64,000 nt of DNA from Isoetes taiwanensis (Eukaryota > Streptophyta > Lycopodiopsida > Isoetales > Isoetaceae): positions 1,429,927-1,493,926 of the forward strand of contig JAJEKV010000001.1 of NCBI GenBank assembly GCA_021234155.1, read 5' to 3'. This document shows positions 44,322 to 55,681 of the stretch, piece after piece. Every line of letters begins with the position of its first letter. The first letter of the stretch is position 1. The translations under genes and the position numbers were made by a program. The notes beneath the pieces were generated by a model. It searched no databases. It saw only the letters and a list, made by a program, of their open reading frames with translations, and was not told the DNA's origin.

Positions 44322-44858
44322 TACATTAGGGATTTTTTGAGATCATAAAAGGGCCTTCTAAGAATTGCTGACTAAGCTATATGAACTACCAATCAGAAAA
44401 TAGAACTGGTAATCCAGTCAGTAAAACAGTTATAACTAACTCATTGGATCACATTTTCTAGCATAAGTGTTGATAGAAAAGTCCAAATGAGCTCTTGATC
44501 TCATTGAGATATTTCCAACCTTGGGTGGTTTGCATATCTTTTAGCCCCGTAGGATAGTAAAAAATGGTAAAAATGATATTTTTTGGAGTTTTGACAATCA
44601 TAAGTGGTTAAAATATGTGCAAAGCACCTAAGGTTGGAAAGATCTCAACGAGATCTATCTATTGCACTAAATGAGAGCTCATTTGGACTTTTCTATCAAT
44701 AGTTATGCTAGAAAATGGGATCCAGTGAGTTAGTTATAACAGTTTTGCTGACTGGACCCGTCAGGCTCTGATTTCTGATTGGTAGTTCATTTATCTTCAT
44801 TTGGCTTAGTTGGCATGTTTTGAAGGCCCTTTTTTAATCTCAAAAAAACCCTAATGTA
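44322..44858. mobile_element. Foldback MITE inserted in the Helitron
   Basis: A 537-base element has long imperfect inverted arms of about 220 bases (44322-44550 and 44620-44858). The tips are TACATTAGGGATTTTTTGAG and its inverse CTCAAAAAAACCCTAATGTA. The arms share GAACTACCAATCAGAAA, GATAGAAAAGTCCAAATGAG and TTTCCAACCTT. The outermost TA on both sides is compatible with a TA target duplication. If one TA and the element are discounted, the flanking Helitron frame is continuous. No coding capacity. Confidence 0.8.
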
Positions 44859-45447
44859 ATCGATGTGAAAACGAGTCATATCAAAGCCCTTGTATATGTA
44901 GTCGTAAAGGTATGCAAATATATGTACGGTTGATGCAATATCTACATAGACATGGCAGTCCAGTTCTCTCAATAGAAATGGGATATATGGAACAACGTTC
45001 ACGTCTGCTTCTGTTCGTCGTTTACATTGTACGTATCCTTTCTCATCGATGTATGTTGTTGGATTCAATGGTTTCGGGTATTTGTAGCAGCACTTGTTAT
45101 TTTCTTTAAGGCAACGTTTTGTGTGTATATGGATCATGTACTTCTCGACCTGAGCTCTCAATATGAAGTCTGCTGGCAGTTCTGCAGAGATTAGATTATC
45201 GATCATGTCTATTGGGATCTCGTGCTCTGTCTTTACAATGGTGTGGCTGTTGGATAGGCATATTCACCCCTTATTCCTTAATCTACACCTTTACATAAAG
45301 TTCCTCGTTTATGGGGTATGCAAGTACAAAATTTGCTATCTTGTATAACAAGATTCGCAAAATACTATAAGATTTCAAGCGGAATACTATATGGTGTTGA
45401 TTTAAAGACGTAAAAAATACAATTATGAGGGCTCTCGCCGCCTACGC

Positions 45448-45722
45448 CACCCCGTGTGAATATGCACCCAAACCAAAGGGGGTTTAAGGGGGATTTTAAT
45501 TTAAATGTGTTGGACCCAATGGTTATGTTAATTAATGTCAATGGTAGTTATGTGTTGGTTGTTAATGTTAATGGTTGTTATGTCACCCCGTGTGAATATG
45601 CACCCAAACCAAAGGGGGTTTAAAGGGGATTTTAATTTAAATGTATGTTGGACCCAATGGTTATGTTAATTAATGTCAATGGTAGTTATGTGTTGGTTGT
45701 TAATGTTAATGGTTGTTATGTG
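45448..45722. repeat. Tandem pair of 136-138-base units
   Basis: The unit starting CACCCCGTGTGAATATGC and including GTTGGACCCAATGGTTATG occurs at 45448-45583 and 45584-45722, nearly identical. Shorter TGTGTTGGTTGTTA echoes follow. Low divergence indicates a recent duplication. Confidence 0.9.
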
Positions 45723-46510
45723 TTGGTTGTTATGTGTTGGGGATTTAAATTTTATATGTTGGATGTTAATGGTTTTGTGTTGCAAAAAATTTTTGGCCCC
45801 GGAGGGGGCCTTAGGACGCCACCACCCCCGTGTGTGTGACAAAAAATTTTAGAATTCAAACAAAAAAAAAAAAAACTAGAATTCATTTGAGGCTTTCATC
45901 ATTGTAGCTTTTTGAATTTCATCACAATAAAACAAATAGAACATAAGTAAAAGTTACCATAAAGATAGAGCAGATTGATCCCATTATTCGAAAGTCATAA
46001 AGTTTGCAACACCCATACACAAACATTTTTCAACTGGAATTTAACAAAGACCTTTGGCCTCCATAGATTCTTGTGGTGAGAAACCAAAGTGGAAAACTTT
46101 TACGCTTGTTAGCACAAGGATCTAGAAGTATTAGCACAAGGATCTAGAAGCCTTGGAATTTGCTTAATAACTCAGCCTCAAAATCTAAAATGCATGGTAA
46201 TTTTTGCAAGCTTCATTCAAATGAGCCATAAAACAATATCCAATAGCGCAATCAGTATTAATCACCGGTAGGATGTGAAAGCCTACCAAACCCGGCCGAA
46301 AAATTGCTGTTTTAGCATAGATAACTTAACCAAACATATCCATATCATAGACTATCAAAAAGATCTCGAGAGAGCTTTCCAACATAATACAAATCATCCA
46401 AAAAACGAGCTCGGATCAAAAAGTTATGATAAGAAATGTTGTTGGCGGGAGCCCGCAGACTACATGCGCTCTTCAAGCCCTTCATGTGCCCATACCACAC
46501 ACACAAAAGA

Positions 46511-46668
46511 GGGCTTTTGTTGTGAGCCATTGGTTATTGACCATTATGCACCACACGCGACAAAAAGGGGCTTTTATTGTGAGCCATTGGTTGTTGACCA
46601 TTATGCACCACATGCACAAAAAAAAGGGCTTTTGTTGTGAGCCATTGGTTGTTGACCATTGAGAAAAA
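46511..46668. repeat. Three tandem 57-58-base units
   Basis: The unit GGGCTTTTGTTGTGAGCC, extended by ATTGGTT.TTGACCATT.., starts at 46511, 46568 and 46626. The third is cut short. The frames running through it are repeat artefacts. Confidence 0.9.
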
Positions 46669-47425
46669 AAGCCTAAAATGAATGGCTGAGAAATGGTGCA
46701 CTCTAGATGTACGCATTAGTACATCCATTTGAATACATCATGAAATCATAGGAAAACCTTCGTGAAAAACGTACAAAAACACAAAGAAAACCCCCTGTTA
46801 TTATGCTACATATTGAAATTCAATGACGTGCATCATATAGGATATGGGTCCGAGATACTTTTGAATAATGTTCTTTGTATGTTGGATTCTTTCACGACAT
46901 GCTCGAACAACCACCATAGGGTTGTCGGGTGCGTTTTGGCCTAGATGTAGTTTATATTTTATTTCTGGCCATGTTGGATTCGTTGTCACTATTATAAAGA
47001 AGCTTGGTCTTCCTTTGACCCTTGCAAGTGCAAGAGCATCTGCTACTTGAATAGCACACCATCGTCTAGAACCTAAGAAGGATGCTGGTAGGGTTTTATA
47101 ATGCGCATCGGGATCCTCATTGTCATTGAAGTCGTCTTTGTGTTGCGTCAGGTTTCGTCGATATCCCTCAGTTACAATATAATTGAGGCGCTCTTCTTCG
47201 ACTCTGGAGTACATGTCAATGAGGTACTCACGATACAATCTCCCTAGTTATAAAAACCACGACTCATGAAGTAGTCTAGTTCGATACCAATCTATTTGGG
47301 ACATGTTTTGGCCATTGAGATGGCTGCCATCCCAATGTTCCATGAGGAAAAAATAATGGGTACTGAAGTGGCTCGTATGCAGGGTCAAGGACACTCAGGA
47401 ATACGGGCTCGTGGTCGTGCCGCAT

Positions 47426-49262
47426 TCAAATTATTGCCGTTCTAGATTTTATAGTGACGCTGTTATTGGCATGCACAATAGCAGCTATTTCATCCGATGT
47501 GGAAGGATCTGCGAGTGTGAGTTTTGTGGGTGCGGGATGTAATTCCTTTATTGTTGTCAACTCTTTAACGTATGGATTGATGGTATTCAAAGCTGCAGCA
47601 ACTTGCATGATCCATGTAGATGGGACCTGCATGTTGGCAGCAATGATATATCTCATCGAGCTGTCATATATATACCAGTGAAGAGTACTTGTGGGTGCGC
47701 TTGCAGATAGGAGCCGATGGTATGTGCGACCCATGATTGCAATAGATGATGGCATTTTCAAGTTCATGAAATCGCCTTTCACGCCAAGGGCAGTGAAGCA
47801 GAATAAGTTATTCACAATGCACGAGCTGTCGGAAAATTGATGTACCGAATAAAGTTCTTGTAGGGTTCGAGGTAGAGGTTCAAGGGATGGCAGTAAACGA
47901 CGACCATTGTTGCAGCAGAATGACATGTTTTCAGAATCCAGCAAGTTAATCTGGCATATACAACATTTTTTTATCCACCTTAGTGGTTCATGTCCCGCAG
48001 GTTTCATGTCCAGTTGCATCATAGCAATTGCCTTTGCCAATGGCCACTTGTGGTATTACAATTTGACGTATCGGGATTAATGGTTACTGTATGTTGGCAA
48101 TTTTGTTCCACGGAGGCCGCATCTAATACGACTTCCATGGAACGTGATTCCACATGTTTCTGTATTTGATAGCTCTTGGTATATCCGCGACGTTTCTTAT
48201 GTACTTTGTGCACATCACTCTTTTCTTTGCTCGTTGGGCTAACAAAGCGTAGGTGCTTTGAGCATGTTGGTATTTGGGTCGTCGGTGACGTAGCAAGTTT
48301 CTTTAGTTTTTTTTTAGCTCTATATTCTTGCTGGTATTTTCGATGACTAAGGATCTTCTTCATTTCATCATCAGAAAGCCCTTCTAACGCAACGATAGAT
48401 AGCCTATTAACGATTAAAGAGAAGCCAATTAAATGTAATAAGATCTCTACATATAGATTGCGTATACATGAGGATGTGATAATTTTTTAAGGTTTAAACT
48501 AAGTGGGTGTGCTAAACTCCATGGCATACAGAGAATAGGAAACTAAGTAGCATATTGCTAACAAATGAATGGACGAAATGTACTTAATTTAAATATAATT
48601 GAATAGAGTTATAGACTTCTATTTGTAATATCATTTTTACTCACCTTGGATGGCCTCTTTTCTTTGTGCCTGGTGGTTTTTGCATATCCTCATCTCTTAT
48701 AAGACAGTTGTGCAATGTTGTTTTGATGCTGTGAATTGACAATGAAAAAATATATTATGTTTCATAACTAGTATATATACATAACTAGTATATATACATA
48801 CCTAGAATTTGCCTTTTCCTTGTTGCATTCGTAGTCAATACCAGTGTCTGCGTCGCTTTGTTTCATATTTGAACTTGCATCTTGACTGTTATTATATTCA
48901 AGCATATATAACTAGTGGTGTCATATGCAGTAGTGAATTGAGAACTTAAATCCATAATTTATACCTGGAAGATGTGAGTTTTAGAGGTGTGGAAATTTGT
49001 TCATCTTTTCCTTCTGCATTAGTTTTCTTCATTAACTTGTCTTGGTATTCTTGTTGTTTTTCACGACGCTTCAATTTTTTTGCTGTGCCATTGACCACGA
49101 TATCATCTGCAAGAGGTGGGGATAGTCCATTGAAAGCAAAATGCAAGAAATGTCAGTTAAATAAAGGATAGGACTAAATAAAGGATGTCTATTTAACATG
49201 GATATGCATTGTGCTTGCCTTGGGTGACCCCTCTCTTTTGCCATTGATTAATTTTGGCCACA
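47426..49262 (-). pseudogene. Helitron transposase N-terminal part
   Basis: Several short exon-like parts carry basic, AT-hook-like wording: MAKERGHPR near 49240, RREKQQEYQDKL near 49060, KKRGHPR near 48655, and SHRKYQQEYRAKKKLKK near 48330. Donor-like ends follow some of them. The part 48040-47426 matches the N-terminal region of Helitron helicase-like proteins: CCICQINLL, then NMSFCCNNGR and LPSLEPLP, then GRTYHRLL and LHWYIYD. A frameshift joins the parts at about 48030. Confidence 0.75.
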
Positions 49263-50004
49263 TTCTTTGATATTATGGCCTCCGAGTTGCACAACACTGT
49301 TAATAAATTGTTCAAACGAAAATAACTAATTTTACTTCATTGCTTAATAACAACAAAATATTGCGGCGTTTAATTTGTACCTGATATGCCTGATTCGCAT
49401 GTCGAGTGGTGGTTTATTTGGGCAAGTTTCTGCGAATGAACTTCTTCAAAAATCTAAAATGACCCATGATAGGATGCATTACTCAATTGAAGTATATTTC
49501 TAGAATAATAAGATGTCATGTAAGCAAATGATATTTTATCAGTGATGCAAAATGGCTCCTCTTTTCTAATTTAATCCAACGGGAACATATGTAAAGTATT
49601 GTAATAATCACATGGCCTAGGAAAAGCCTATTTACAAATAATTCAAAATGGCTGCGTGTGTTTAAGGCAAATTAAAGCAACATAACATGTAGACTGTCTA
49701 GCAAATAGTCAATATGTACTCTCTAGATATATTTTGACATTTTGTTTAGTAAAATCTAGTGTCTAACAATCATGATCTGATCTTAGTATCTAGCACAAGT
49801 GAGTCTAATCTTCATCATAAGGAGCTAGGCAAATCCAACGCGGGGCCTTTGCCAATTTTTCGGGAGGGGAGCCCCTGCTGCCCTTCCCCTATGCATTATG
49901 CAACCAGACTATGCTTTAACAAACTTTAGCTTATAGAGACTTTATTGAGCATATTGGTCATTTTCTATAGTCATTTGTCAAGTAAATACTTGAACAATAT
50001 TTAC
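49263..50004. other. Flank of Helitron; no gene recognised
   Basis: AT-rich. It may include further 5' sequence of the Helitron, but no coding or terminal signal could be supported. Confidence 0.35.
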
Positions 50005-50007
50005 TAA

Positions 50008-50389
50008 GGCCCTTTTTCCACGATGGTCTTATTTCTAAAAGTCACATATTTTAATAAATGATGTTTGGCCACCTATTGTTTTCGGAATAGGTTCAGATAG
50101 GTTTGGATACCACTTTAAATGTAAATGGAGTCTTATTTTATTTCGAGGGATTTCGCCTGTGCGTAAAATAAGACACCTAGTCTTATTTGAATGTATAACT
50201 AAAAGATAAGACATGTCTTATATTTTCATGGTTTTCCACTACTATTTTAGTGGTGTCATATTTTATGACTACTATGCAGTGGAAAAATAAGTTTAAATTG
50301 GTGGGTCTCATTTTTAGCCATGGAGTCACAAATGGTGTCATATATGGTATATGACAGCCATATTTTATGACTGATGTGGAAAAAGGGCC
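50008..50389. mobile_element. Tourist-like (PIF/Harbinger) MITE
   Basis: A perfect 14-base terminal inverted repeat, GGCCCTTTTTCCAC, has its inverse at 50376-50389. The element is flanked by TAA on both sides (50005-50007 and 50390-50392). Size (382 bases), GG-starting tips and TAA duplication fit the PIF/Harbinger Tourist class. There is no coding frame. The interior has further inverted similarity (ATATTTTATGAC and its inverse types). Confidence 0.85.
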
Positions 50390-50392
50390 TAA

Positions 50393-52424
50393 GATCTACT
50401 TAAAAGATGGTCAAGGTATTCCCTCGCTTGATATGTTCCCACCAATGCAAATGGTGAGGTAAGGCCCAATAAAAGAGCTTTATTGTAGGCCTGCATATTC
50501 TTTTAGAGTATTTATAAAGATATAAGGGTAGCACAACGAGGAACAACATGGACTATAGCATCAAAGTATAGTCTATCTAGCCCTGCATTACAGCAGGATC
50601 TGCAAGCTTCAAAGTACGGAAATGATGCAGAAGAATCAACAATTAATTTAGTTTCTAAAATTCCTTTAGACACTTCGTGGGTAGCCTTATGGCAGCTCCA
50701 TACTTTAGACAATCATTCATCTAAGCAGTTATGCAAGGTCTGGATCCTCATAAAATTTTCAAGTCTGGCAACCTCAACGGTTGAAATTTTTTATAGGCAT
50801 TCAACATAGGGACATTTTGGGTGCACCTTGAAAATGCAGAAGCCCAGCCCATCGCTAACTCTGATTTCTAAAGTTATGAGAAGCCAATGGATCTACAAAT
50901 GTGTTTGAGAAAACCAAGCACAATTGTTTTTCTATTGAGCATCAATCGTAGTCTACCTAGCTTTGCATTGCAATATAATCTGCAAGCACTAAAATGACCT
51001 CTAATTGCTAAAACTTTATTGAGACTGTTGCAGCATCTTCGGCGTCTATTATTCCAGTTAGAATTCCTTCTCTGGTATTTTTAAACACTTTTCTGAAGTC
51101 CCAAGCTCCGGAATGAAGGCCCAGAAAGTTCGGCTAAAGGCCACTACCTGTAACAGAAAAGTAAATGTTAACTAAAAACAAAAACAACGGATCTGAATTT
51201 GTTGACTAGATCCAACATCCATTCCTTTCATATCTCTACTATGTCTCTGCAAGCTGCCTCTATTTCCATTCTTTCCATCTCTCTGCAATGCAAATCTAGG
51301 ATATCATAAGGAGACATAAATACCCTGTTTTGCCATCGTTTTTTATGATGAAAATCCTCCTTGACCATGAATCTGTAAGAAAACTGATCAATGTTTTTTT
51401 CAGCAAATAACGAGATTCAGCCTGATCAAGAAGCTCAGACCTAGCCAATGTGATATTTGTCCATCTATTCTCGTGTGTACAAGCCCTTAAAATCAAGCTC
51501 CAGATCCATGCACTTAAAAACATTGGGGTTCGTTTTTATTCTGCGGTCAACTGCTCGTTGACACAGAGAATCCACATGAGCCCTAGTCTTAGAACTAATT
51601 CAGCGTGACTAGTTTTGATTAGTGCACCGTTGTTTCAATTCAGATCCAGTGCATTCTATAAAGCACATGAAAATAGATTTATGGGAACATAACAGACACC
51701 AACAAGTAACATCCATTATGTCTAGCGATATCTTAAAGTTTGTCAATGTTGCATAGTTAACATTATTGTGAACATTGTCATACAATATCGTAGCCTTAAG
51801 AACCATTTCTTAACAGCCATCCTATATTGCGTCCCTTACAAAGGTACAATTTAACAATCTTCTTCTTTCTTCGACCAAGAGAGAGAAGCCCACTGTATAT
51901 GTATCTACCAAAGCGCCTACAAGAGATAACTTTTGCTCCTAAAGCTCTATTATATCAGTATTCTCAGACAGCCACATGATATTTCCAAATACCAGATAAA
52001 AATAATGCCATTTTAATTGAAAGGATTCATAGCTTTAAAATTTCCAACAAAAGTTCCTAAAAAACAAATTCCCAACCATCCAAATTCTAGCAAACCATGG
52101 TGCCCTTAGGCCACCAACTAGTTTCAACATGCATGCTAACATTGCACTATGTAATGCATCAAAACAAGAACAATAATAGCAGAAAAAGGCAAAATACTTA
52201 CCCCTCAATCAAGATAAAACTTCCATAGTATACCTCTTAACTATAGTAGATCACATAAGGGATATAACTCAACCTATATGTGCTTAAACTTGCATTATTT
52301 CATGTTTCTTCCCCTTTATACATTTTCGAAGATAGAATGCTCATGAAGCAACTGAGCAATAGCATCTAGACTAAATGGTACTTCCTTCTGTTGTTTACCT
52401 TTTGCATTTTTTTCATTCTAGTGT
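50393..52424. other. No gene recognised
   Basis: AT-rich DNA with only short frames. A poly-T run at 52430-52455 marks the LINE tail that begins just beyond. No other signal is supported. Confidence 0.4.
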
Positions 52425-53815
52425 GTTTTTTTTTTTTTTTTTTTTTTTTTTTTTGAAGGACGAAAGTCAAAAAGTTTATTAATCAAATATAAAAAGTACA
52501 AAATTTACATGTCTTATCTAACTGTGTAAGCACAAAAAGATGCCACAGGAGCACGAGCCTGAAGCACAATGTACTTACTCCAAAATAGGAGACTAATGAA
52601 AAGAATCATTTGAAGGTACTGAATCCAGATACGTTCTATCATTTCTGACTCAAGGGAGGAACATTTGTAAGTTGTCAGTATCTTTTTCTGGGCCATGGGC
52701 CACCGTAATAACGCCAAGTGTAGATGAATAAATGCCTTGAAAAATGCGGCGTCTGCAATGCTCCCATATCGACCATGGGAGCCAACCAGAACCAAGATGG
52801 ACTGCCCTCTGTTTAGCTGAGAGTCATGCATTGGGATAGGATGCCAAGAGGATGCATCGGTAGTCCAATGCACTGTTAAACAAACCTTGTAGCCAGGACC
52901 ACGCTGGCTGAACCTCTGGACAATAGAAGAGACAGTGCTCAAGAGTCTCAGTGCTTAAAAGGCAGAGCGGGCATATTGCAGATATGCGAGGATCATACCG
53001 ATGTCAGAAGGCATTAACACGCAGGCACCTGTGGATAATCTGCCACAATAGTACAGAGACTTTGGGTGGAGCAACTTATCCCAAAGACATCGCCATGGAT
53101 GATGCAAAGTGGGATGTGGAACCTGTAGGTGCCAACCATCTAGCAACTGGAGGGATTGTGGTACGAAAAGAAGGCGATATACTGATTTGACAAAGTGCTT
53201 GCCTTTGTGAATATTTTCATGACAGTCCCAAAGCACCCTTTTAGTAACACCAACATGCACCATAAGAGGCAATTTTTCTGGGACCTTCTCCCATACAGAC
53301 ACATCCCAACGAGAGAGCAGGAACTTTGCCTGAAATTTAAGCCAAGATAATAGGCAACCGGCTTCATACCATGCTTGAATATAGACAACGCCTGCAATAA
53401 CCCATCGTCTCTGTATAAGGGAATGAACTGATGCTGCCAGTCGAGGTGTTGAGGGGTTTGAAGGCAGTGGTGCCCGCCACCATGTAGTCTCCAATAGGGT
53501 GTGGATGGAAGGGCATGGCCAAAAGAGGTATTTGACTGCAACCCATGCTGTCAACAATCTATGAGAAATGGAGAAGCACTTTGGAAAAGGTTGCAGAGGC
53601 TGAAATAATGCCCAAGATAGGACTGGTTTGACTGCCTTCTTGCCTAGAGGTATACAGTGACCAAGAGCTTTTATAAGAAGGCGTAAATCAGGAGAGTCAT
53701 CTTCACCATTCAAGAGTCTCCATAATGTAGCACATAGCCTCAATAACAAATATCCACATCCTTCGAGCCTACTCCATCTTCCTCGTTTGACCTGTATATG
53801 GTGTTCATGCATGCT
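52425..53815 (-). mobile_element. LINE 3' part, copy 3 (ORF2 C-terminus with poly-A)
   Basis: On the minus strand two frames cover the ORF2 C-terminal region: 53812-52955 (285 codons) and, after a frame change, 52942-52514. The change falls within the zinc segment, which reads ICPLCLLSTETLEHCLFYC across about 52970-52910. The end reads AATAAACTTTTTGACTTTCG, then TCCTTC and about 30 A residues (52455-52425). That is the plant L1-type end seen at 2066 and 13318. The reverse-transcriptase catalytic part is absent, so it is 5'-truncated. Confidence 0.8.
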
Positions 53816-54171
53816 TGATGATTACCTCAATTGAGGGCCTGAGTTCTGAAGGTTTGGAAGGCAGCCATTCACCCTAACAATGGTCAAAGCCGGCTGGTTA
53901 GTCAAGTCCAAATCATAATTCGACGTGAAATGTGTCAACACCCCAGCTAGTTTAAGGTTCAAGATTCGGTCCCCAGGGGGCATCATTACTTTATCATTCC
54001 CTAATTTAGAGGGGTTTCCTTTGTTAGAAAACCATGTTTTTAAGTTCACCTCATAATAAGGAAAAGCCAGTGAATATGTTAGTCAATTAATGCTTAACAA
54101 AGGATAAACATGATTACAAGACACACAGAAGGAGAAGACAATATATACAGCTTGAACAACATTTTTGAAGC
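53816..54171. other. Possible outer LTR part of the copia fragment
   Basis: No gene. The stretch 54070-54171 may belong to the copia LTR, because the inverted right arm stops short at 55563. TG..-type LTR start not fixed. Confidence 0.3.
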
Positions 54172-55563
54172 TTGCAGGATATTCAGGTTAATTATTCAGC
54201 TTGGAGAAAGGTTATGAGATAACATGGTTGTTCTACTAGGTTAAGGAAGAAGAGACTCAAGTTTATTAAGTTTAAATATTTTCAATGGTTTAAACCATTA
54301 TAATTGTTAATGGTTTATGAACCCGTTAAATACTCAAATAGAAAATGGATATGGAGGGAAAACACTGTGATTAAATATGGAAAGACTGAATACGGTCGAA
54401 TGGAGGAGCAGAACGGATCGGTAGTTGTAAAACCGCCGGATCCTTGTAAATAAAGCTAAGATGAATAGATCAATGTAACATAGTTGAGAAAATTCGAAGA
54501 ACACCACGTCTGAACTTTGAGGTAAAAATGAGTTCGAAATTATGAATGTATACTGAAATAACTCTTATGATAAAATATAAGGTTTGAGAAGCCTTGTATA
54601 AAAACTGAATATTGTGATATGCTATTGTTTAACTAATGGTTATAGAGTATAAGTGAAATGTCATATGACAAACTCTATTGGATTGATAATTAATCTGGCA
54701 TATACAATGAAGATTATGTATAAGAAAATGTTGTATTGAGTCATTAAGATACCTAATAGTGTATCAGAGCATGTTATAGACAAAATGTCAAGCAGGTTTG
54801 GAGCACATCTGTTAAATGCCATTGAAATATTTAAGGGAGATTATGGCTTTCAAGTGTGGAAGGAAAAGGTTAAGCATGTGCTAGAGGTAGAAGATCTTTG
54901 GGATCTAATCGAGACAACTGAAGAGGAAGCAAGGCTAAGAAGCTTAGCTAGAAGGGTCATAGCTGAAGGAAGTTCAAACACTGAAGGTAATGCAGAAGTA
55001 CAGGCTGAAGAAGTAAGTGAAGTATCAGCAAGAGGAGGATCTGGAGATAAGGCCAGGATAAGAGAAGCTCAAGGGATTATTATGAGCAAAGTAAGTTCCA
55101 GCATTGTGCTGGAACTTACTTCAGTTCTTATACAAGGCTTCTCAAACCTTATATTTTATCATAAGAGTTATTCAATTGGTCAGTATACATTCATAATCTC
55201 GAACTCATTTTTACCTCAAAGTTCAGACGTGGTGTTCTTTGAATCACCTCAACTATATTACATTGATCTATTCATCTTAGTTTTATTTACAAGGATCCGG
55301 CGGTTTTGCAACTACCGATCCGTTCTGCTCCTCCATTCGACCGTATTCAGTCTTTCCATATTTAATCACAGTGTTTTCCCTCCATATCCGTTTTCTATTT
55401 GAGTATTTAACGGGTTCATAAACCATTAACAATTATAATGGTTTAAACCATTGAAAATATTTAAACTTAATAAACTTGAGTCTCTTCTCCTTAACCTAGT
55501 AGAACAACCATGTTATCTCATAACCTTTCTCCAAGCTGAATAATTAACCTGAACATCCTGCAA
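54172..55563. mobile_element. Ty1/copia fragment enclosed by inverted LTR arms
   Basis: Left arm 54172-54609 and right arm 55120-55563 are inverted copies of about 440 bases with few mismatches. After the left arm, about 150 bases of LTR and leader lead to a primer-binding remnant GTATCAGAGC (54761-54770) and a gag start at 54785. Gag ends at a perfect 12-bp palindrome (55091-55119), after which the sequence is the left-arm LTR reversed. The structure is a foldback derivative of a copia element. A transcript through it would form a hairpin of about 440 base pairs. Confidence 0.85.
54785..55117 (+). pseudogene. copia gag N-terminal fragment
   Basis: The segment begins MSSRFGAHLLNAIEIFKGDY and continues with VWKEKVKHVLEVEDLWDLIE, an acidic linker, and KARIREAQGIIMSKVSSSIV. 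This is the usual opening of plant copia gag (UBN2/DUF4219 type). About 110 codons are present before the palindromic junction. From there the frame runs on into the reversed LTR. No zinc knuckle, protease, integrase or reverse transcriptase remains. Confidence 0.75.
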
Positions 55564-55681
55564 AGTGCATAGTTCATAGTTGAAAAGGGCAAAATTCACA
55601 AATGATAGTATAATCTATAAAAGCAGGACATCAAGAACATCAGTATAATCTATAAAAACAAGACATCAAAAACATCAGGAT

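Larger units (their letters stand above)
45265..46814. mobile_element. 1.55-kb insertion in the Helitron Rep frame
   Basis: CATATT occurs at 45259-45264 and 46809-46814, and the Rep frame resumes exactly on either side. This indicates an insertion with a 6-base target duplication. The interior has no recognised coding frame and contains two tandem-repeat clusters (45448-45722 and 46511-46660). Terminal inverted repeats are not evident, so the class is unknown. Confidence 0.55.
44787..47238 (-). pseudogene. Helitron Rep (HUH) domain, interrupted
   Basis: The first part (47238-46801) carries YREYLIDMYSRVEEERLNY, GSRRWCAIQVADALAL, the FIIVTTNPTWPEI motif, and PISYMMHVIEFQ. A 1.5-kb insertion separates it from CLSNSHTIVKTEHEIPIDM and NLISAELP, then KRCLKENNKCCYKYPKP. 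At the HUH position the expected His-x-His reads Asn-Ser-His, so one metal-binding His is lost. The YIYKGFD motif of the Rep domain lies near 44890. Rep would nick and rejoin single strands; this copy could not. Confidence 0.85.
42080..49262 (-). mobile_element. Autonomous-type Helitron, decayed
   Basis: Minus-strand fragments appear in the order of a Helitron transposase: basic N-terminal exons, Helitron N domain, Rep (HUH) domain, Pif1-like SF1 helicase with Walker A and B, and the C-terminal helicase block. Frameshifts, a MITE (44322-44858) and a 1.5-kb insertion (45265-46814) break it. The terminal TC start and the hairpin-CTRR end were not located with confidence, so the limits are those of the coding remains. 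Confidence 0.85.

Noticed and set aside
46275-46662. Frames through the 57-base tandem repeats
   Set aside because: Repetitive translation of a tandem repeat inside an insertion; no start context or homology.
53140-53541. Alternative 133-codon frame overlapping the LINE end
   Set aside because: Shadow of the LINE ORF2 frame on the same strand.
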